A stretch of DNA of 64,000 nucleotides from Candidatus Fimadaptatus faecigallinarum (GCA_018714445.1 DVNK01000037.1:22467-86466), one strand, 5' to 3'; shown: positions 54,160-63,583, counted from the first letter of the stretch. The notes: generated from the letters alone by a model not told the origin. Numbers and translations are program-made.

Positions 54160-54690
54160 GTACTTGCGGACGCCGTTACTTGCCGAGTACGCGCGTTGTA
54201 TGCTCTCTTGTATGCAAAGGCATGGCGATTGCGGACGCCGTCGCGCGACGGGCATGCGCTTTGTACGCCCTCTTGCGCGCAGGCATGGCGCTCGTGGACG
54301 CCGTTACTTGCCGAGCATGCGCTTTGTATGCCCTCTTACGCGCAGGCATGGCGCTTGCGGACGCCGTCGCTCGCCGGGTACGCGCTTTGTATGCACTCTT
54401 CTGCGCGCAGGCATGGCGATTGCGGACGCCGTCGTGCGCCGCGTATCTGCTTTGTATGCCCTTTTGCACGCAAAGGCATGGCGATTGCGGACGCCGTCGC
54501 GCGCAGAGCATGCGCTTTGTACGCCCTCTTGTGCGCGCAGGCATGGCGACTGCTGACGCCGTCGCGCGCAGGGTACGCGCTTTGCATGCCATCTTGTACG
54601 CAAAGGCAGGGCGCTTGCGGACGCCGTTGCTTGCCGGGTACGCACTTTGTATGCCCTCTTGCGCGCAGGCATAGCGCTTGCGGACACCCG
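54160..54690. repeat. ~63-bp intergenic tandem array
   Basis: About 8.5 copies of a ~63-bp unit (TTGCGGACGCCGTCGC, then CGCTTTGTATGCCCTCTTG). It fills the gap between the galactosidase and the kinase/regulator pair. Confidence 0.9.
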
Positions 54691-54758
54691 CCCATCCATT
54701 CATGCAGCTGAAGTGCGCGTTTAGGCGCGAAAGAAAAACCGTACCGCAATAAACGCAA

Positions 54759-54793
54759 CGCGGGCGGCACTCCCAGGCGAGTGTCGCCCGCGT
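54759..54793 (-). terminator. Hairpin terminator of the LytTR operon
   Basis: ACGCGGGCG..CACTC and AGTG..CGCCCGCGT arms; on the minus strand a weak T-rich tail (TTGCGTTTATT) follows, about 54 bp after the kinase stop. Confidence 0.65.
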
Positions 54794-54846
54794 AATTTAT
54801 GATGCCATTCCCGCCGGTCGCAAACGCACGCGCCGTCACAGGTCCG

Positions 54847-56121
54847 TCACAGGTTCAACAGCACATTGACCCGCCGCAGATCGCCTTCGGTCTCTACTAC
54901 GAACTGCCCATTGTACCGGCTCACCAGGCGCTCGACCGCGTCCACGCTCTCGGACTTGGCCGGCGCATCCGGGCCGGCTGCGCAGCTGTACTCGACCACC
55001 AGCCCCAGCATGGCCGGACTGAGCATTCGGCATATCGCGCACAGCCGCCGCTGCCCAGCTGGCCGCGCGGCGCACTCCGTCAGCGCGCGCTCCAGCAGTT
55101 CGCCCAGCATCACGCACAGCTCTGCCTCGGGCAGCGATAGCCGCGCCGGCAGATCCAGCTTCCATTCGGTCGCGACGCCCTGGCGGTGTGCGCACATCTC
55201 ATAGTGGCCCGCTATGGCGTCCACGGCGGCATTGGCGCACAGCGTCAGCCGCTCCTCGCTCAGCGCGCCGGCGTACTGGCGCAGGTATTCGCGGAGGCTG
55301 TCGAGCCTGCCCGCTTCAGCCAGACCGTTTATCACGCGCAGGTGCTGGCGAAAGTCGTGGCGCAGATGACTGGTCTCGTCCATATATGCGCGCAGCTCTA
55401 TGTATCGGCGCGACTCGACCGTGAGCAGTCGGTTTTCGCGCGCCAGCCGGGCGTTGAGCGTGGCCTCGCGCGCGTACTTCAAAAACAGCCACGCCAGCGT
55501 GAGCACGACCGCCGACAGCCCCAGTGTCGCCAGCAGCCCCGCAAGCCGCGCCCCGTTCGCCGGCAGCGCCGGCGTCGCCGACATCAGCAACACGTAAAGC
55601 ACCGTGATCCCCGCCGGATAGGCCCACGCCGCGCGCCACAGCCGCTCGTCGTCGCACTCGTCTATCAGCCACTTCAGCTCGGGCGCCATCCGCCGCGCAT
55701 ACAGCGCCACCATCAGCTCCGCCAGCGCCAGGCACAGCGCCGATTCCGCCAGCGTATCCACCTGCTGCGCGTCGGCCAGCCGCACCGTCAGCACCGCATT
55801 GGTCAGCGAGCATATCGCCATCATCGCCGTAGCCATGAAAAACGCAAACAGCTTGCGGTCAAGCGGACAGTCCACCAGCCGGTAATAACACCCGAACGCA
55901 ACCGCCAGCGTCGGCAACAGCAGCGCATTGCTGGGCAGGTTCAGCTCGACGCACACCAGCGCCCCCAGCAGTATAAATCCCGCCAACGACACCCCGCCCG
56001 CCACCAGCAGCGCGTCACGCCTTACCTTCAGCCGCTCCCGCACCGGCAGATAGCACACCGCCGCCGCCGGATACAGCAGCGCCAGCTCCAGCGCATACCG
56101 GCAGTACAGCATCCAATCCAC
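54847..56121 (-). CDS. Sensor histidine kinase, AgrC/GHKL type
   Basis: Peptide- or envelope-sensing kinase of the HPK10 class. The 424-residue protein has 6-7 membrane segments in the first ~220 residues, a coiled linker (LNARLARENRLLTVESRRY), the H-box SHLRHDFRQHLRVINGL, and a GHKL ATPase with AVDAIAGHYEM. The terminal glycine box is poorly conserved (SESVDAVERLVSRYNGQF instead of GxGL), so ATP binding may be altered. Start is GTG at 56121, two bases after the regulator's stop, with GGAG eight bases upstream. No AgrB/AgrD-like gene is nearby. Confidence 0.88.
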   Translation of the reverse strand: MDWMLYCRYALELALLYPAAAVCYLPVRERLKVRRDALLVAGGVSLAGFILLGALVCVELNLPSNALLLPTLAVAFGCYYRLVDCPLDRKLFAFFMATAMMAICSLTNAVLTVRLADAQQVDTLAESALCLALAELMVALYARRMAPELKWLIDECDDERLWRAAWAYPAGITVLYVLLMSATPALPANGARLAGLLATLGLSAVVLTLAWLFLKYAREATLNARLARENRLLTVESRRYIELRAYMDETSHLRHDFRQHLRVINGLAEAGRLDSLREYLRQYAGALSEERLTLCANAAVDAIAGHYEMCAHRQGVATEWKLDLPARLSLPEAELCVMLGELLERALTECAARPAGQRRLCAICRMLSPAMLGLVVEYSCAAGPDAPAKSESVDAVERLVSRYNGQFVVETEGDLRRVNVLLNL

Positions 56122-56123
56122 GG

Positions 56124-56840
56124 CTATCGCTCCTTTCGCATGTGTCTGAACTGGTATTGCGTGAAGCGATTGAACAGCGCCGACTTGTCGCGCTGGCGCA
56201 CCGGGAAGTGCGTGCCGTCGCGCATCAGTATGCGGTCGGAGTCGAACTTGAGCACCGCGTCCATGTTGACCAGCACGCCCCGATTGCATTGCAAAAACCG
56301 CGCGTCGTCGCTCAGCTGGCGTATCAGCTCTGAAAACGTGCCGCTGGTGCGCTGTTCGCCGGTGTCGGTCATTATCGACACGTAGTGGTTTTCGGCCACG
56401 GCGTACATTATTGAGCGCAGCGGCAGGTGCACGGTGCGCCGCGCCACGCGGATTTCAATCTCGGGCTCATCCAGTGCCAGCGCGCGCGTGGCCTCGTCGA
56501 GTATGCGCGCTATCTGCCCGGGCGCGTAGGGCTTTATCAGGTAGTCGAACGGGTGCATCTCAAACGACTGCCATACGTGCTCGCGCGACGAAGTCAGAAA
56601 CACTATAAGACACCGTGGGTCGAGCTGGCGCACCTTCCGGGCGGTCTCTATGCCATTGGAGCCATCCATCAGCACATCCATGAATATCAGGTCGAACGCG
56701 CCCGGCTCATATGCCGCCAGCAACGCGTCGCCGCTCACGAAGCGCGCGCAGCTCAGTTTAGGCGACAGGCGCGCAATATCGGCCGCCAGCTGATCTATGT
56801 CCAGCGCGACATCATCCACTATCGCTATGCTCAACGGCAT
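56124..56840 (-). CDS. Response regulator, LytTR family
   Basis: DNA-binding partner of the kinase downstream. The 238-residue protein has a receiver (SIAIVDDV, acceptor Asp in LIFMDVLMDGSNG, Lys in YLIKPY) and a C-terminal LytTR domain (YAVAENHYVSIMTDTGEQRTSGTFSEL ... FLQCNRGVLVNMDAV). I chose ATG 56840 with AAGGTG six bases upstream. LytTR/HPK10 pairs in Clostridia often govern peptide secretion or carbohydrate uptake; the target here is not shown. Confidence 0.93.
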   Translation of the reverse strand: MPLSIAIVDDVALDIDQLAADIARLSPKLSCARFVSGDALLAAYEPGAFDLIFMDVLMDGSNGIETARKVRQLDPRCLIVFLTSSREHVWQSFEMHPFDYLIKPYAPGQIARILDEATRALALDEPEIEIRVARRTVHLPLRSIMYAVAENHYVSIMTDTGEQRTSGTFSELIRQLSDDARFLQCNRGVLVNMDAVLKFDSDRILMRDGTHFPVRQRDKSALFNRFTQYQFRHMRKER

Positions 56841-57034
56841 TTGCTTCACCTTCTGATACTGCATCTACACCGATAAGTATATCACATTTCAATATGGATT
56901 GTTGCAGCACGAGAGTGATTTGCATATGAAATTTCTGCGGACCGGCGGCATGCACCGCCGCAGGGCTTGGCGCGATGCCGTTGACGCTTTGCGGCCCGGG
57001 CGCGGGTATTGCGGGCTGATTGGCTGGCCCTGCG

Positions 57035-57490
57035 CGGGCGCAGTCCGTGCGTTGCAGTGGCTGGCGTGCGGGCCAACTCCGCGCACTCACACGAATGTGC
57101 CATCTTACCGCGTTTCGGCGGCTGGCGTGTGGGCCAACTCCGCGCACTTGTGCGAGTGCGCCATCGCGTTGCAGCGGCATGCGCGCGCACCAACTCCGCG
57201 CACTTATGCGAGTGCGCCATCGCGTTGCAGCAGCATGCGTGCGGGCCAACTCCGCGCACTCACGCGAATGCCCCATCGTATCGCGTTGCAGCGGCATGCG
57301 AGCGCACCAACTCCGCGCACTTATGCGAGTGCGCCATCGCGTTGCAGCGGCATGCGTACGGGCCAACTCCGCGCACTCACACGAATGTGCCATCTTACCG
57401 CGTTTTGGCGGCTTGCGTGCAGGCCAGTCCCGCACACTCACGCAAATGCCCCATCGCGTTGCAGCGGCATGCGCGCACCAACCGGATATG
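57035..57490. repeat. ~57-bp intergenic tandem array
   Basis: Eight copies of a 56-60 bp unit (GGGCCAACTCCGCGCACTCAC, then CCATCGCGTTGCAGCGGCATG). The sequence 56841-57034 before it has no gene. Confidence 0.9.
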
Positions 57491-57540
57491 CCCTCGCCTG
57501 AGCGCAGCGGCATGCGCGCAATCCGTTTTGCGCATGGGAT

Positions 57541-58023
57541 TCAGCCGCCGGCGCTGTCCGCGCGTATATGCACCATGCGTATCTCCCTGTCGAGTTTTTG
57601 CGCGTAGCGCAGTGTCAGCGCTGTGCCGCCCGTGCGCCGTCCGTCAAACACCGCTATCACGCGCTGCGACTGACGCACCATGTAGCGGTTGCGCCTGTCA
57701 AAGCAGTACGGGGCATACTTTTCACATTCCACCTTGACGGCATCGCACATGCTCAGCAGTTCATGAAAGCGTGCGTCGTGAGTGTTCACCCTGGCCGCAT
57801 GGGGCAACGCCGCCTCCAGCGATATCTCCGGGTGCAGCTTTTTCTGCTCGGCCACGATGTCGGCAAATATCAGATCCGCCCCGGCCGCAAAGCCCGATAT
57901 GAAGCGCGTATACCCGTCCTGTATCGCCTGACATACCTCGCGGCGCAGTTCGCTTTCAACATAGGGCCGCTGTGCGTCGGGTATATTTCGGTGTCCGGTC
58001 ACACAGCAAGTCTTTTTCTGCAT
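57541..58023 (-). CDS. SLOG family (DprA/LOG-like Rossmann) protein
   Basis: The 160-residue protein matches the SLOG cluster related to DUF1273/YspA: CCVTGHRNIP at the N-terminus, FISGFAAGADLIFADIVAEQKK, then a YMVRQSQRVIAVFDGRRTGGTALTLRYAQK end. These proteins are thought to bind nucleotides or related ligands. Function here unknown. Start ATG 58023 has GGAG eight bases upstream. A divergent XRE regulator follows, with an inverted repeat between the two genes. Confidence 0.85.
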   Translation of the reverse strand: MQKKTCCVTGHRNIPDAQRPYVESELRREVCQAIQDGYTRFISGFAAGADLIFADIVAEQKKLHPEISLEAALPHAARVNTHDARFHELLSMCDAVKVECEKYAPYCFDRRNRYMVRQSQRVIAVFDGRRTGGTALTLRYAQKLDREIRMVHIRADSAGG

Positions 58024-58042
58024 AGCGACCTCTCCTTTTTGC

Positions 58043-58096
58043 GATATTAAATACTGCGTGCACTTAAAGCATATAGTATTTAATATCATAAGTCAA
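58043..58096 (-). promoter_or_regulatory. SLOG promoter with a perfect 13-bp inverted repeat
   Basis: Minus strand TTGACT (58091-58096), 17 bp, TATGCT (58068-58073). GATATTAAATACT (58043-58055) and its exact reverse complement AGTATTTAATATC (58075-58087) bracket the -10 box with a 19-nt gap. This looks like a regulator site, most simply for the divergent XRE protein. Confidence 0.75.
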
Positions 58097-58170
58097 GACA
58101 CTCAGCTGATTACATATCATATTTTAACGGTGTCTGAGATATAGAATAATTCAGGAAGGAGGGCGCGCCT

Positions 58171-58494
58171 GTGTACAGTCTATATGAAAAATTCACCCAA
58201 GACCGAATAGCGCGGCTGCGAATGCAGCGAAACGTTTCTGCACGCGATATGTCGTTGTCGCTGGGCCAAAATAGCGGATACATAAATCAAATTGAAAACC
58301 GAAAGGCCCTGCCATCCCTGCAAGGATTGTTCTATATCTGCGAATACTTCGGCATCACGCCCGAACAGTTCTTTGACGAGGGCAACTCCTGCCCCGTGCA
58401 GTTGGCGGCAGTGGTCGACGATATGAAAAAGCTGGACGATGACTCGCTGGCGCACATAGCGGCAATAGTGCGAAAGATAATAAGCAAGAACTGA
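58171..58494 (+). CDS. XRE-family transcriptional regulator
   Basis: The 107-residue protein has an N-terminal Cro/CI-type HTH (RIARLRMQRNVSARDMSLSLGQNSGYINQIENRKALPSLQGLFYICEYFGITPEQFFD) and a short helical tail (LDDDSLAHIAAIVRKIISKN). Start is GTG 58171 with AGGAGGG seven bases upstream. It is divergent from the SLOG gene and 26 bp upstream of the HAD gene, with which it may be cotranscribed. Confidence 0.9.
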   Translation: MYSLYEKFTQDRIARLRMQRNVSARDMSLSLGQNSGYINQIENRKALPSLQGLFYICEYFGITPEQFFDEGNSCPVQLAAVVDDMKKLDDDSLAHIAAIVRKIISKN

Positions 58495-58520
58495 CCCCAG
58501 CGCGCAAAAGGAGGCGGCCA

Positions 58521-59207
58521 ATGGCATACAAGGCGATATTCTTCGACCGCGACGGCACGCTGACGTACTTCAATCCCCAAAAGCAGGCCTGGCGCGACGC
58601 AACAGTCTCCGCCTGGAGCGGCAAGCCGTTTGAGCTCCCCTACGAAAAGGACATGGCCCTGATGGCGCAGGCAGGTCAGGGCCGCAAGCCCTGGTACCGC
58701 ACGCTCGACGACGAACGCGAGTTCTTCCGGCGCTACTACCGGCTGCTTCTGCGCGGCGAGGGCGTGACCGAAAACCTCGACGCGCGCGCCGCACAGCTGC
58801 TCGACCAGCTGTGGTGCAACGGCGACCGGCTGGTGCACGCCGACGTGCCCGAAACGCTGGAGCACTTCCGCAGCCGCGGCTACCGCATGGGCGTGATAAG
58901 CGACACCTCGCCGTCGCTGGAGTACACGCTGGTGCAGCTGGGCATCGCGGAATACTTCACGTCGTTCACCGCCAGCTCGCTGGTCGGCGCCGGCAAGCCC
59001 AGCCCGATAATATTCAATGCCGCGCTGACTGCCCAACACGTCGACGCCGCACAGAGCCTGTACGTCGACGACTGCCTCATAGAGGCCCAGGGCGCGCGCG
59101 AGCTGGGCTTCACGTCGTTCTGGCTCGACCGCAGCGGCAATTCCGCAGGCCAGTGGACGATCCACAGCCTGCGCGAGCTGGTCGAGTTCGACATGTGCGG
59201 CGACTGA
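58521..59207 (+). CDS. HAD-family hydrolase
   Basis: Phosphatase-type HAD protein of 228 residues. It has motif I FFDRDGTL, motif II VISDTS, Lys in GAGKPSPIIF and motif IV YVDDCLIEA, with a helical cap (about 20-100). Motif I is DRDGT, a variant seen in some phosphatases. Substrate unknown. Start ATG 58521 has GGAGG six bases upstream. Confidence 0.9.
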   Translation: MAYKAIFFDRDGTLTYFNPQKQAWRDATVSAWSGKPFELPYEKDMALMAQAGQGRKPWYRTLDDEREFFRRYYRLLLRGEGVTENLDARAAQLLDQLWCNGDRLVHADVPETLEHFRSRGYRMGVISDTSPSLEYTLVQLGIAEYFTSFTASSLVGAGKPSPIIFNAALTAQHVDAAQSLYVDDCLIEAQGARELGFTSFWLDRSGNSAGQWTIHSLRELVEFDMCGD

Positions 59208-59249
59208 CCCGCCCGCCGCGCCGCCCAGTCCACTCCGCCCGCACAGCAT

Positions 59250-59309
59250 AAACAGCCCGGACAGCGCATCGGAATTGGCAGATTCCGTTGCGCATCGTCC
59301 GGGCTGTTT
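59250..59309. terminator. Long hairpin terminator
   Basis: AAACAGCCCGGAC and GTCCGGGCTGTTT arms, inner GCGC and GGAAT/ATTCC pairings. It ends the HAD transcript; the T-tract is short (TTT). Confidence 0.78.
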
Positions 59310-59319
59310 GCGTGTGGCG

Positions 59320-60125
59320 TTGGGTATGGGATTGCTATGTTTGTGCGGCGTTTTGGGATGTTATCATGCGGGCGCTGACGCACTGAGATGGGTGCGTGCG
59401 CGCTTGTTATCCGCTTGCGCCGTTTGTGCGGCGTTTGGGGCGCTCTCATGCGGGCGCTGACGCACTGTGATGGGGGCGTGCGCGCTTGCGCCGTTTGTGC
59501 GGCGTTTGGGGCGCTCTCATGCGGGCGCTGCCGCACATAGATTTGGTACTTATGCGTGGCGTTGGGGTATTCGCTTGCGCCGCTTGTGCGGCGTTGGGTG
59601 CGCTCTCATGCGGGCGCTGCCGCACATAGATTTGGTACTTATGCGTGGCGTTGGGTTATTCGCTTGCGCCGCTTGTGCGGCGTTGGGTGCGCTCTCATGC
59701 GGACGCTGCCGCACTGTGATGGGTGTGTGCGCGTTTGGTTATCTGCATGCGCCGCTTGTGCGGCGTTTGGGTGTCCTAATGCGAGCGCCGCCGCACATAG
59801 ATTTGGTACTATGCGTGGCGTTTGGTTATCCGTATGCGCCGCTTGTGCGGCGTTTGGGGCGCTCTCATGCGAGCGCTGCCGCAATGTGATGGGTGCGTGC
59901 GCGTTTGTTATCCGCTTGCGCCGCTTGTGCGGCGTTGGGTGCGCTCTCATGCGGACGCTGCCGCACTGTGATGGGTGTGTGCGCGTTTGGTTATCTGCAT
60001 GCGCCGCTTGTACGGCGTTTGGGGCGCTCTCATGCGGACACTGCCGCACTGAGATGGGTGCGTGCGCGTTTGCGCCGCTTGTGCTGCGTTTTGGATATAT
60101 AATGTGGGCGCTGCCGCACAGTTCC
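59320..60125. repeat. ~70-90 bp intergenic tandem array (about 9 copies)
   Basis: Units share CTTGTGCGGCGTTGGGTGC, then TCTCATGCGGGCGCTGCCGC. Full copies are 88 bp; shorter ones are 71 bp. This is the longest array in the window (~800 bp), and no gene is seen within it. Confidence 0.9.
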
Positions 60126-60155
60126 GGTTGCTTGCGTGTGCTGATTCTGCGCCGT

Positions 60156-60770
60156 TCACGCGCGTTCCGCCGGCCGATGCCCGTCCGCCGGCGGGCGGGC
60201 TTCGCACTGCGCGCCGTCCAGCTCCGCGATCACGCCCTGCCATTCCGCCTCGGTCAGCGGCCGGCCGAGCTCCAGCGCCATATCGGCCGCGCGGCCCAGC
60301 AACTCCGCGCGCTGGGCATACGGGTATTGTTCGCGTATGCTTCGCCTCAGCTCCGCAAGCCACGAAAGCACATCGTCCATGCGCGCGGGTATCTGCCGCT
60401 CTATGCGCCGGCGCAGCCGCGCCGCCAGCGCCGGACTTTGCCCTGCGGTCGTTATCGAAATCGTGAGCGCGCCGCGCGTTATCAGCGCGGGGAATATGAA
60501 CGTGCACAGCTCGGGCATGTCCACGACGTTTACGGGTATCGCCCTGCGCGCGCACAGCGCCGCCGCAGCCGCCGCCTCCGCGCGCGCCAGCCCGCCCACG
60601 ATCACCAACACCGGCCGCGGCTCAAGGTCGGCCTCGCTCAGCGCCGGCAGCAGCTCCACCGCACCACAAAACGGCTTCAGCCGTGCCAGCTTGTCGGCTA
60701 TCTGCGGCCCCTCGCCCACGCAGAGCACCCTGCGCCGCTCCAGCTCCACGCAAATCGGAAAGTAGCCCAA
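60156..60770 (-). CDS. Precorrin-2 dehydrogenase / siroheme synthase N-terminal-like
   Basis: NAD-dependent dehydrogenase (and possibly ferrochelatase) converting precorrin-2 toward sirohydrochlorin/siroheme. The 204-residue protein begins YFPICVELERRRVLCVGEG, the Rossmann strand of the CysG N-domain, and has VIPVNVVDMPELCTFIFPALITRGALTISITTAGQSPALA, the typical substrate-site segment. I chose the TTG at 60770, which is five bases after GGAGGG at the end of the ABC ATPase gene and gives the family N-terminus; a longer frame lies inside the ATPase gene. The link to a corrinoid/siderophore-type importer supports a tetrapyrrole role. Confidence 0.85.
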   Translation of the reverse strand: MGYFPICVELERRRVLCVGEGPQIADKLARLKPFCGAVELLPALSEADLEPRPVLVIVGGLARAEAAAAAALCARRAIPVNVVDMPELCTFIFPALITRGALTISITTAGQSPALAARLRRRIERQIPARMDDVLSWLAELRRSIREQYPYAQRAELLGRAADMALELGRPLTEAEWQGVIAELDGAQCEARPPADGHRPAERA

Positions 60771-60772
60771 CG

Positions 60773-61534
60773 TCAGCCCTCCTCGCAGTAGTACCTCCAC
60801 GCGCCTTCGGCCCACATCCGCCTGAGCCTCACGCCGAACACGCCGTCCATCAGCCCCGATGCGTACACCTCTTCCGGCGTGCCCTGCGCCGCCACCCGTC
60901 CGCCGGCCATGAGCACTATCCGGTCGGCCACGCCCATCGCGTGCGGCAGATCGTGCAGCACCATGGCCACCGTCTTGCCCTGCTCCGCCAGCGCGCGCGC
61001 CTCGCGCAGCAGTTGCAGCTGATGGCTTACGTCCAGGTATGTCGTAGGCTCGTCCAGCAGTATCACCGGCGTAGCCTGCGCCAGCGCCATCGCTATGTAT
61101 GCCTTCTGGCGCTGACCGCCCGACAGCCGGTTCAGCGGCGCATCGGCCAGATCCGTTATGTCCATGCGCTGCATGGCCTCGCGCGCCGCCGCGATGTCCT
61201 CACTGCGATAGCGCCGTGGATAGCTCAGGTGCGGGAACCGCCCGTGCAACACCAGCCGCTCGACCGTGATGTCGGGTATCTGGCGGCTCTGCGCCAGGTA
61301 TGCTATGCGCTGGGCGCGCAGCTGTTGCGGCAGCGCCAGCACCTGCTCGCCATCCAGCACCACCTCGCCGCTCAGCGGGCGCAGTATGCCGCACAGCGCC
61401 TTGAACAGCGTCGACTTGCCGCAGCCGTTGGGGCCCAGTATCGCCGTGACGCTGCCGCCGTCCAGCGTCATGTCCACGCCGTCAAGCACTACCTGCCCCG
61501 AATAGCCGGCGCGCAGTTTTCTTATCTCAAGCAT
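60773..61534 (-). CDS. ABC transporter ATPase, FecE/BtuD type
   Basis: Energises import by the permease just upstream. The 253-residue protein has Walker A GPNGCGKST near residue 34, the Q-loop (YLAQSRQIPDITV), signature LSGGQRQKAYIAMALAQ, Walker B VILLDEPTTYLD and the switch His in VLHDLPHAMG, all intact. Start overlaps the permease gene by 8 bp. Family members carry ferric siderophores, haem or B12. Confidence 0.94.
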   Translation of the reverse strand: MLEIRKLRAGYSGQVVLDGVDMTLDGGSVTAILGPNGCGKSTLFKALCGILRPLSGEVVLDGEQVLALPQQLRAQRIAYLAQSRQIPDITVERLVLHGRFPHLSYPRRYRSEDIAAAREAMQRMDITDLADAPLNRLSGGQRQKAYIAMALAQATPVILLDEPTTYLDVSHQLQLLREARALAEQGKTVAMVLHDLPHAMGVADRIVLMAGGRVAAQGTPEEVYASGLMDGVFGVRLRRMWAEGAWRYYCEEG

Positions 61535-62519
61535 TGCCGTGCCCTCCCCTGCGCCTGAGCAGCAGCACCAGGAAAAACGGGCCGCCTATCGCCGACATCA
61601 GTATTCCCACCGGCAGCTCAAATGGCGCAAACGCCATGCGCGCAATCAGGTCGCATGCCGTCACCAGTCCCGCGCCCGTCAGTGCGCTCAGCGGCAGCAG
61701 AAACCTGCTCTCGCCGCCGACCAGCCGGCGCGCAATGTGCGGCACCAGCAGCCCCACAAATCCCAGCAGTCCCGCAAAGCTCACCACCGCGCCCGCCAGC
61801 AGCGCCGACAGCAGCAAGAACACCGTGCGCACGCGCTTAACCTGCATGCCCAACCCCTGCGCAGTCTCCTCGCCCAGCGCCAGCACGTCCAGCTCATTGC
61901 ACAGCGTCAGCGCCACCGCCAGCGCCACGCATATCAGCACGCCCGCCGGAACCAGCCGCGCAGACACCACCGACGAAAACCCGCCCACGCGAAACTCACT
62001 GCTGAGCATCGCAACCTCGGGCACCAGCGACGTCAGCGCCTCCCGAAACGCGCCCAGTATGCTGTTCATGGCCACGCCGGCCAGTACTACGGTGCTGCGC
62101 GAAGCCCCGGTGCGCCGCGCCAGCAGTACCACCGTCATGACCGCCAGCAGCGCGCCCCCAAACGCCGACAGCGCCACCGCCCAGCCCGACAGCGCCCCCA
62201 GCGCACAACACACCGTGACCGCCAGCCCTGCGCCCGCATTGACGCCAATTATGCTCGGCGAGGCCAGCTTGTTGCCCAGCAGGCTTTGCAACATGCAGCC
62301 CGCGCACGCCAGCGCCGCACCCGCCAACAGGCATGCCACCGTGCGCGGCAGGCGCGAATACCAGAATATATAGCCCGCCACGTCGTTGGGCCCGCCGCGC
62401 ACGGCCTGCCACAGCTCGCCCAGCGTCAGCCCCACCGCGCCCAGACACAGGCTCAGCAGCGCGCTGCCCACGCACACGACCGCCGCGATGCTGAATACAA
62501 GCCTTCGCCGGTTATTCAT
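61527..62519 (-). CDS. FecCD-family ABC permease
   Basis: Membrane subunit (330 residues, about ten segments) of a siderophore/haem/cobalamin-type importer. Landmarks are LPRTVACLLAGAALACAGCMLQSLLGNKLASPSIIGVNAGAGL, GAVVSFAGLLGFVGLLVPHIAR and the C-terminal ELPVGILMSAIGGPFFLVLLLRR. It overlaps both neighbours by 8 bp, so the three transporter genes form one tightly coupled operon. Confidence 0.94.
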   Translation of the reverse strand: MNNRRRLVFSIAAVVCVGSALLSLCLGAVGLTLGELWQAVRGGPNDVAGYIFWYSRLPRTVACLLAGAALACAGCMLQSLLGNKLASPSIIGVNAGAGLAVTVCCALGALSGWAVALSAFGGALLAVMTVVLLARRTGASRSTVVLAGVAMNSILGAFREALTSLVPEVAMLSSEFRVGGFSSVVSARLVPAGVLICVALAVALTLCNELDVLALGEETAQGLGMQVKRVRTVFLLLSALLAGAVVSFAGLLGFVGLLVPHIARRLVGGESRFLLPLSALTGAGLVTACDLIARMAFAPFELPVGILMSAIGGPFFLVLLLRRRGGHGNA

Positions 62520-63546
62520 CTGACAGTATGTCCTCCAGTATCTGATACGCCTCGCCCCAACGGTTGTTGGGCTTCAGATTGAACAGGTTCTTGTCCATGA
62601 AGTAGACCCGATCGTTTTGCACGCTGGTGAGCTTGCTCCACGCGGGGTGGTCCATCAGCAGCTGCTGCACATACTCGCGCATGCCCTCGGCGTCGTCGCC
62701 ACGCTGGACTATGAATATGTAATCCGGATCGGACATAAGTATATGCTCTATGCTCAGGTTCTCAAGCAGCATCGCGTCCGAGTCGGCGATGTTCGTGCAG
62801 CCCAGCCGCTTGAGCATCGCGCCCAGCACATTGCCCTCGCTGTTCTTGGCGTACACCGCCGAGGCCGACGCCACCATGCACAACACCGTGGGCGCGCCTT
62901 CCGCTTCGATGCGGGCGGCGCTGTGAGCCACCACCTCGTCTATCTGCGACTGCACCGCGACGCCGTTGGTCTCGTAGAGATCCTTGCGGCCGGTTATGTC
63001 GGTGCACACGTCCAGCATGTGCAGGTAGTCCTCAAAGTCGTCTATCGTAAAGTACGCCACCGGTATTCCGGTCGCCTCAAGCGTGTCGCGCCATTCTATG
63101 TTCTGGCGGGTATTGTTGCTGGCGAGTATGAAGTCGGGCTGCGCCATCAGCAGCAGCTCCATGTTCAGGCTGTTGATCTGGCCCAGGTTGACCGCGTCGT
63201 CCGGCAGCTCCAGCGCAAGGTCATCCCACGCATCGTCGGCAGTCGCCACTACCTGGCCGCCCGCCAGCTGCCATACCTGCGCAAAGCTGCCCAGCAGCGC
63301 CGCCACGCGCTGAGGATTCTCGACCTCGACCGTGCGGCCCAGGTCGTCGGTGAACGTCACCGGGCCGGGCGTCGTGGCATCGTCGGCCGCGCCGTCGCCA
63401 GCGGCCGCATCGGCAGTCGCTGTCGCCCCGGCTGCGCCGGCTCCGTTGTCAGCCGCCGCGCCGTCGTCGCCATCCGCATAGCCCAGCGCGCCCGCCATAA
63501 GCGCGATAAGCGCCGCCAGTATCATACTAGTCATACGCTTAAACAT
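62512..63546 (-). CDS. Iron/corrinoid-type ABC substrate-binding protein
   Basis: Extracytoplasmic receptor of the BtuF/FhuD type (helical backbone). The 344 residues start with a Sec signal (about 1-22, ending GYA-D), and then ~40 residues of an Asp/Ala/Gly linker without a lipobox Cys. The periplasmic-binding fold follows (VTFTDDLGRTVEVENPQRVAALLGSFAQVWQLAGG ... HPAWSKLTSVQNDRVYFMD). How it is held at the cell surface without a lipid anchor is unclear. Start ATG 63546 has GGAGG seven bases upstream. Long leader upstream. Confidence 0.9.
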   Translation of the reverse strand: MFKRMTSMILAALIALMAGALGYADGDDGAAADNGAGAAGATATADAAAGDGAADDATTPGPVTFTDDLGRTVEVENPQRVAALLGSFAQVWQLAGGQVVATADDAWDDLALELPDDAVNLGQINSLNMELLLMAQPDFILASNNTRQNIEWRDTLEATGIPVAYFTIDDFEDYLHMLDVCTDITGRKDLYETNGVAVQSQIDEVVAHSAARIEAEGAPTVLCMVASASAVYAKNSEGNVLGAMLKRLGCTNIADSDAMLLENLSIEHILMSDPDYIFIVQRGDDAEGMREYVQQLLMDHPAWSKLTSVQNDRVYFMDKNLFNLKPNNRWGEAYQILEDILSDE

Positions 63547-63583
63547 ACCCAATCCTCCAATTCTGTTCTCTTGAACGCACAAA

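Noticed and set aside
9061..60125. CRISPR arrays
   Set aside because: The repeats are head-to-tail units without unique spacers, unit lengths vary from gap to gap, and no cas gene is present.
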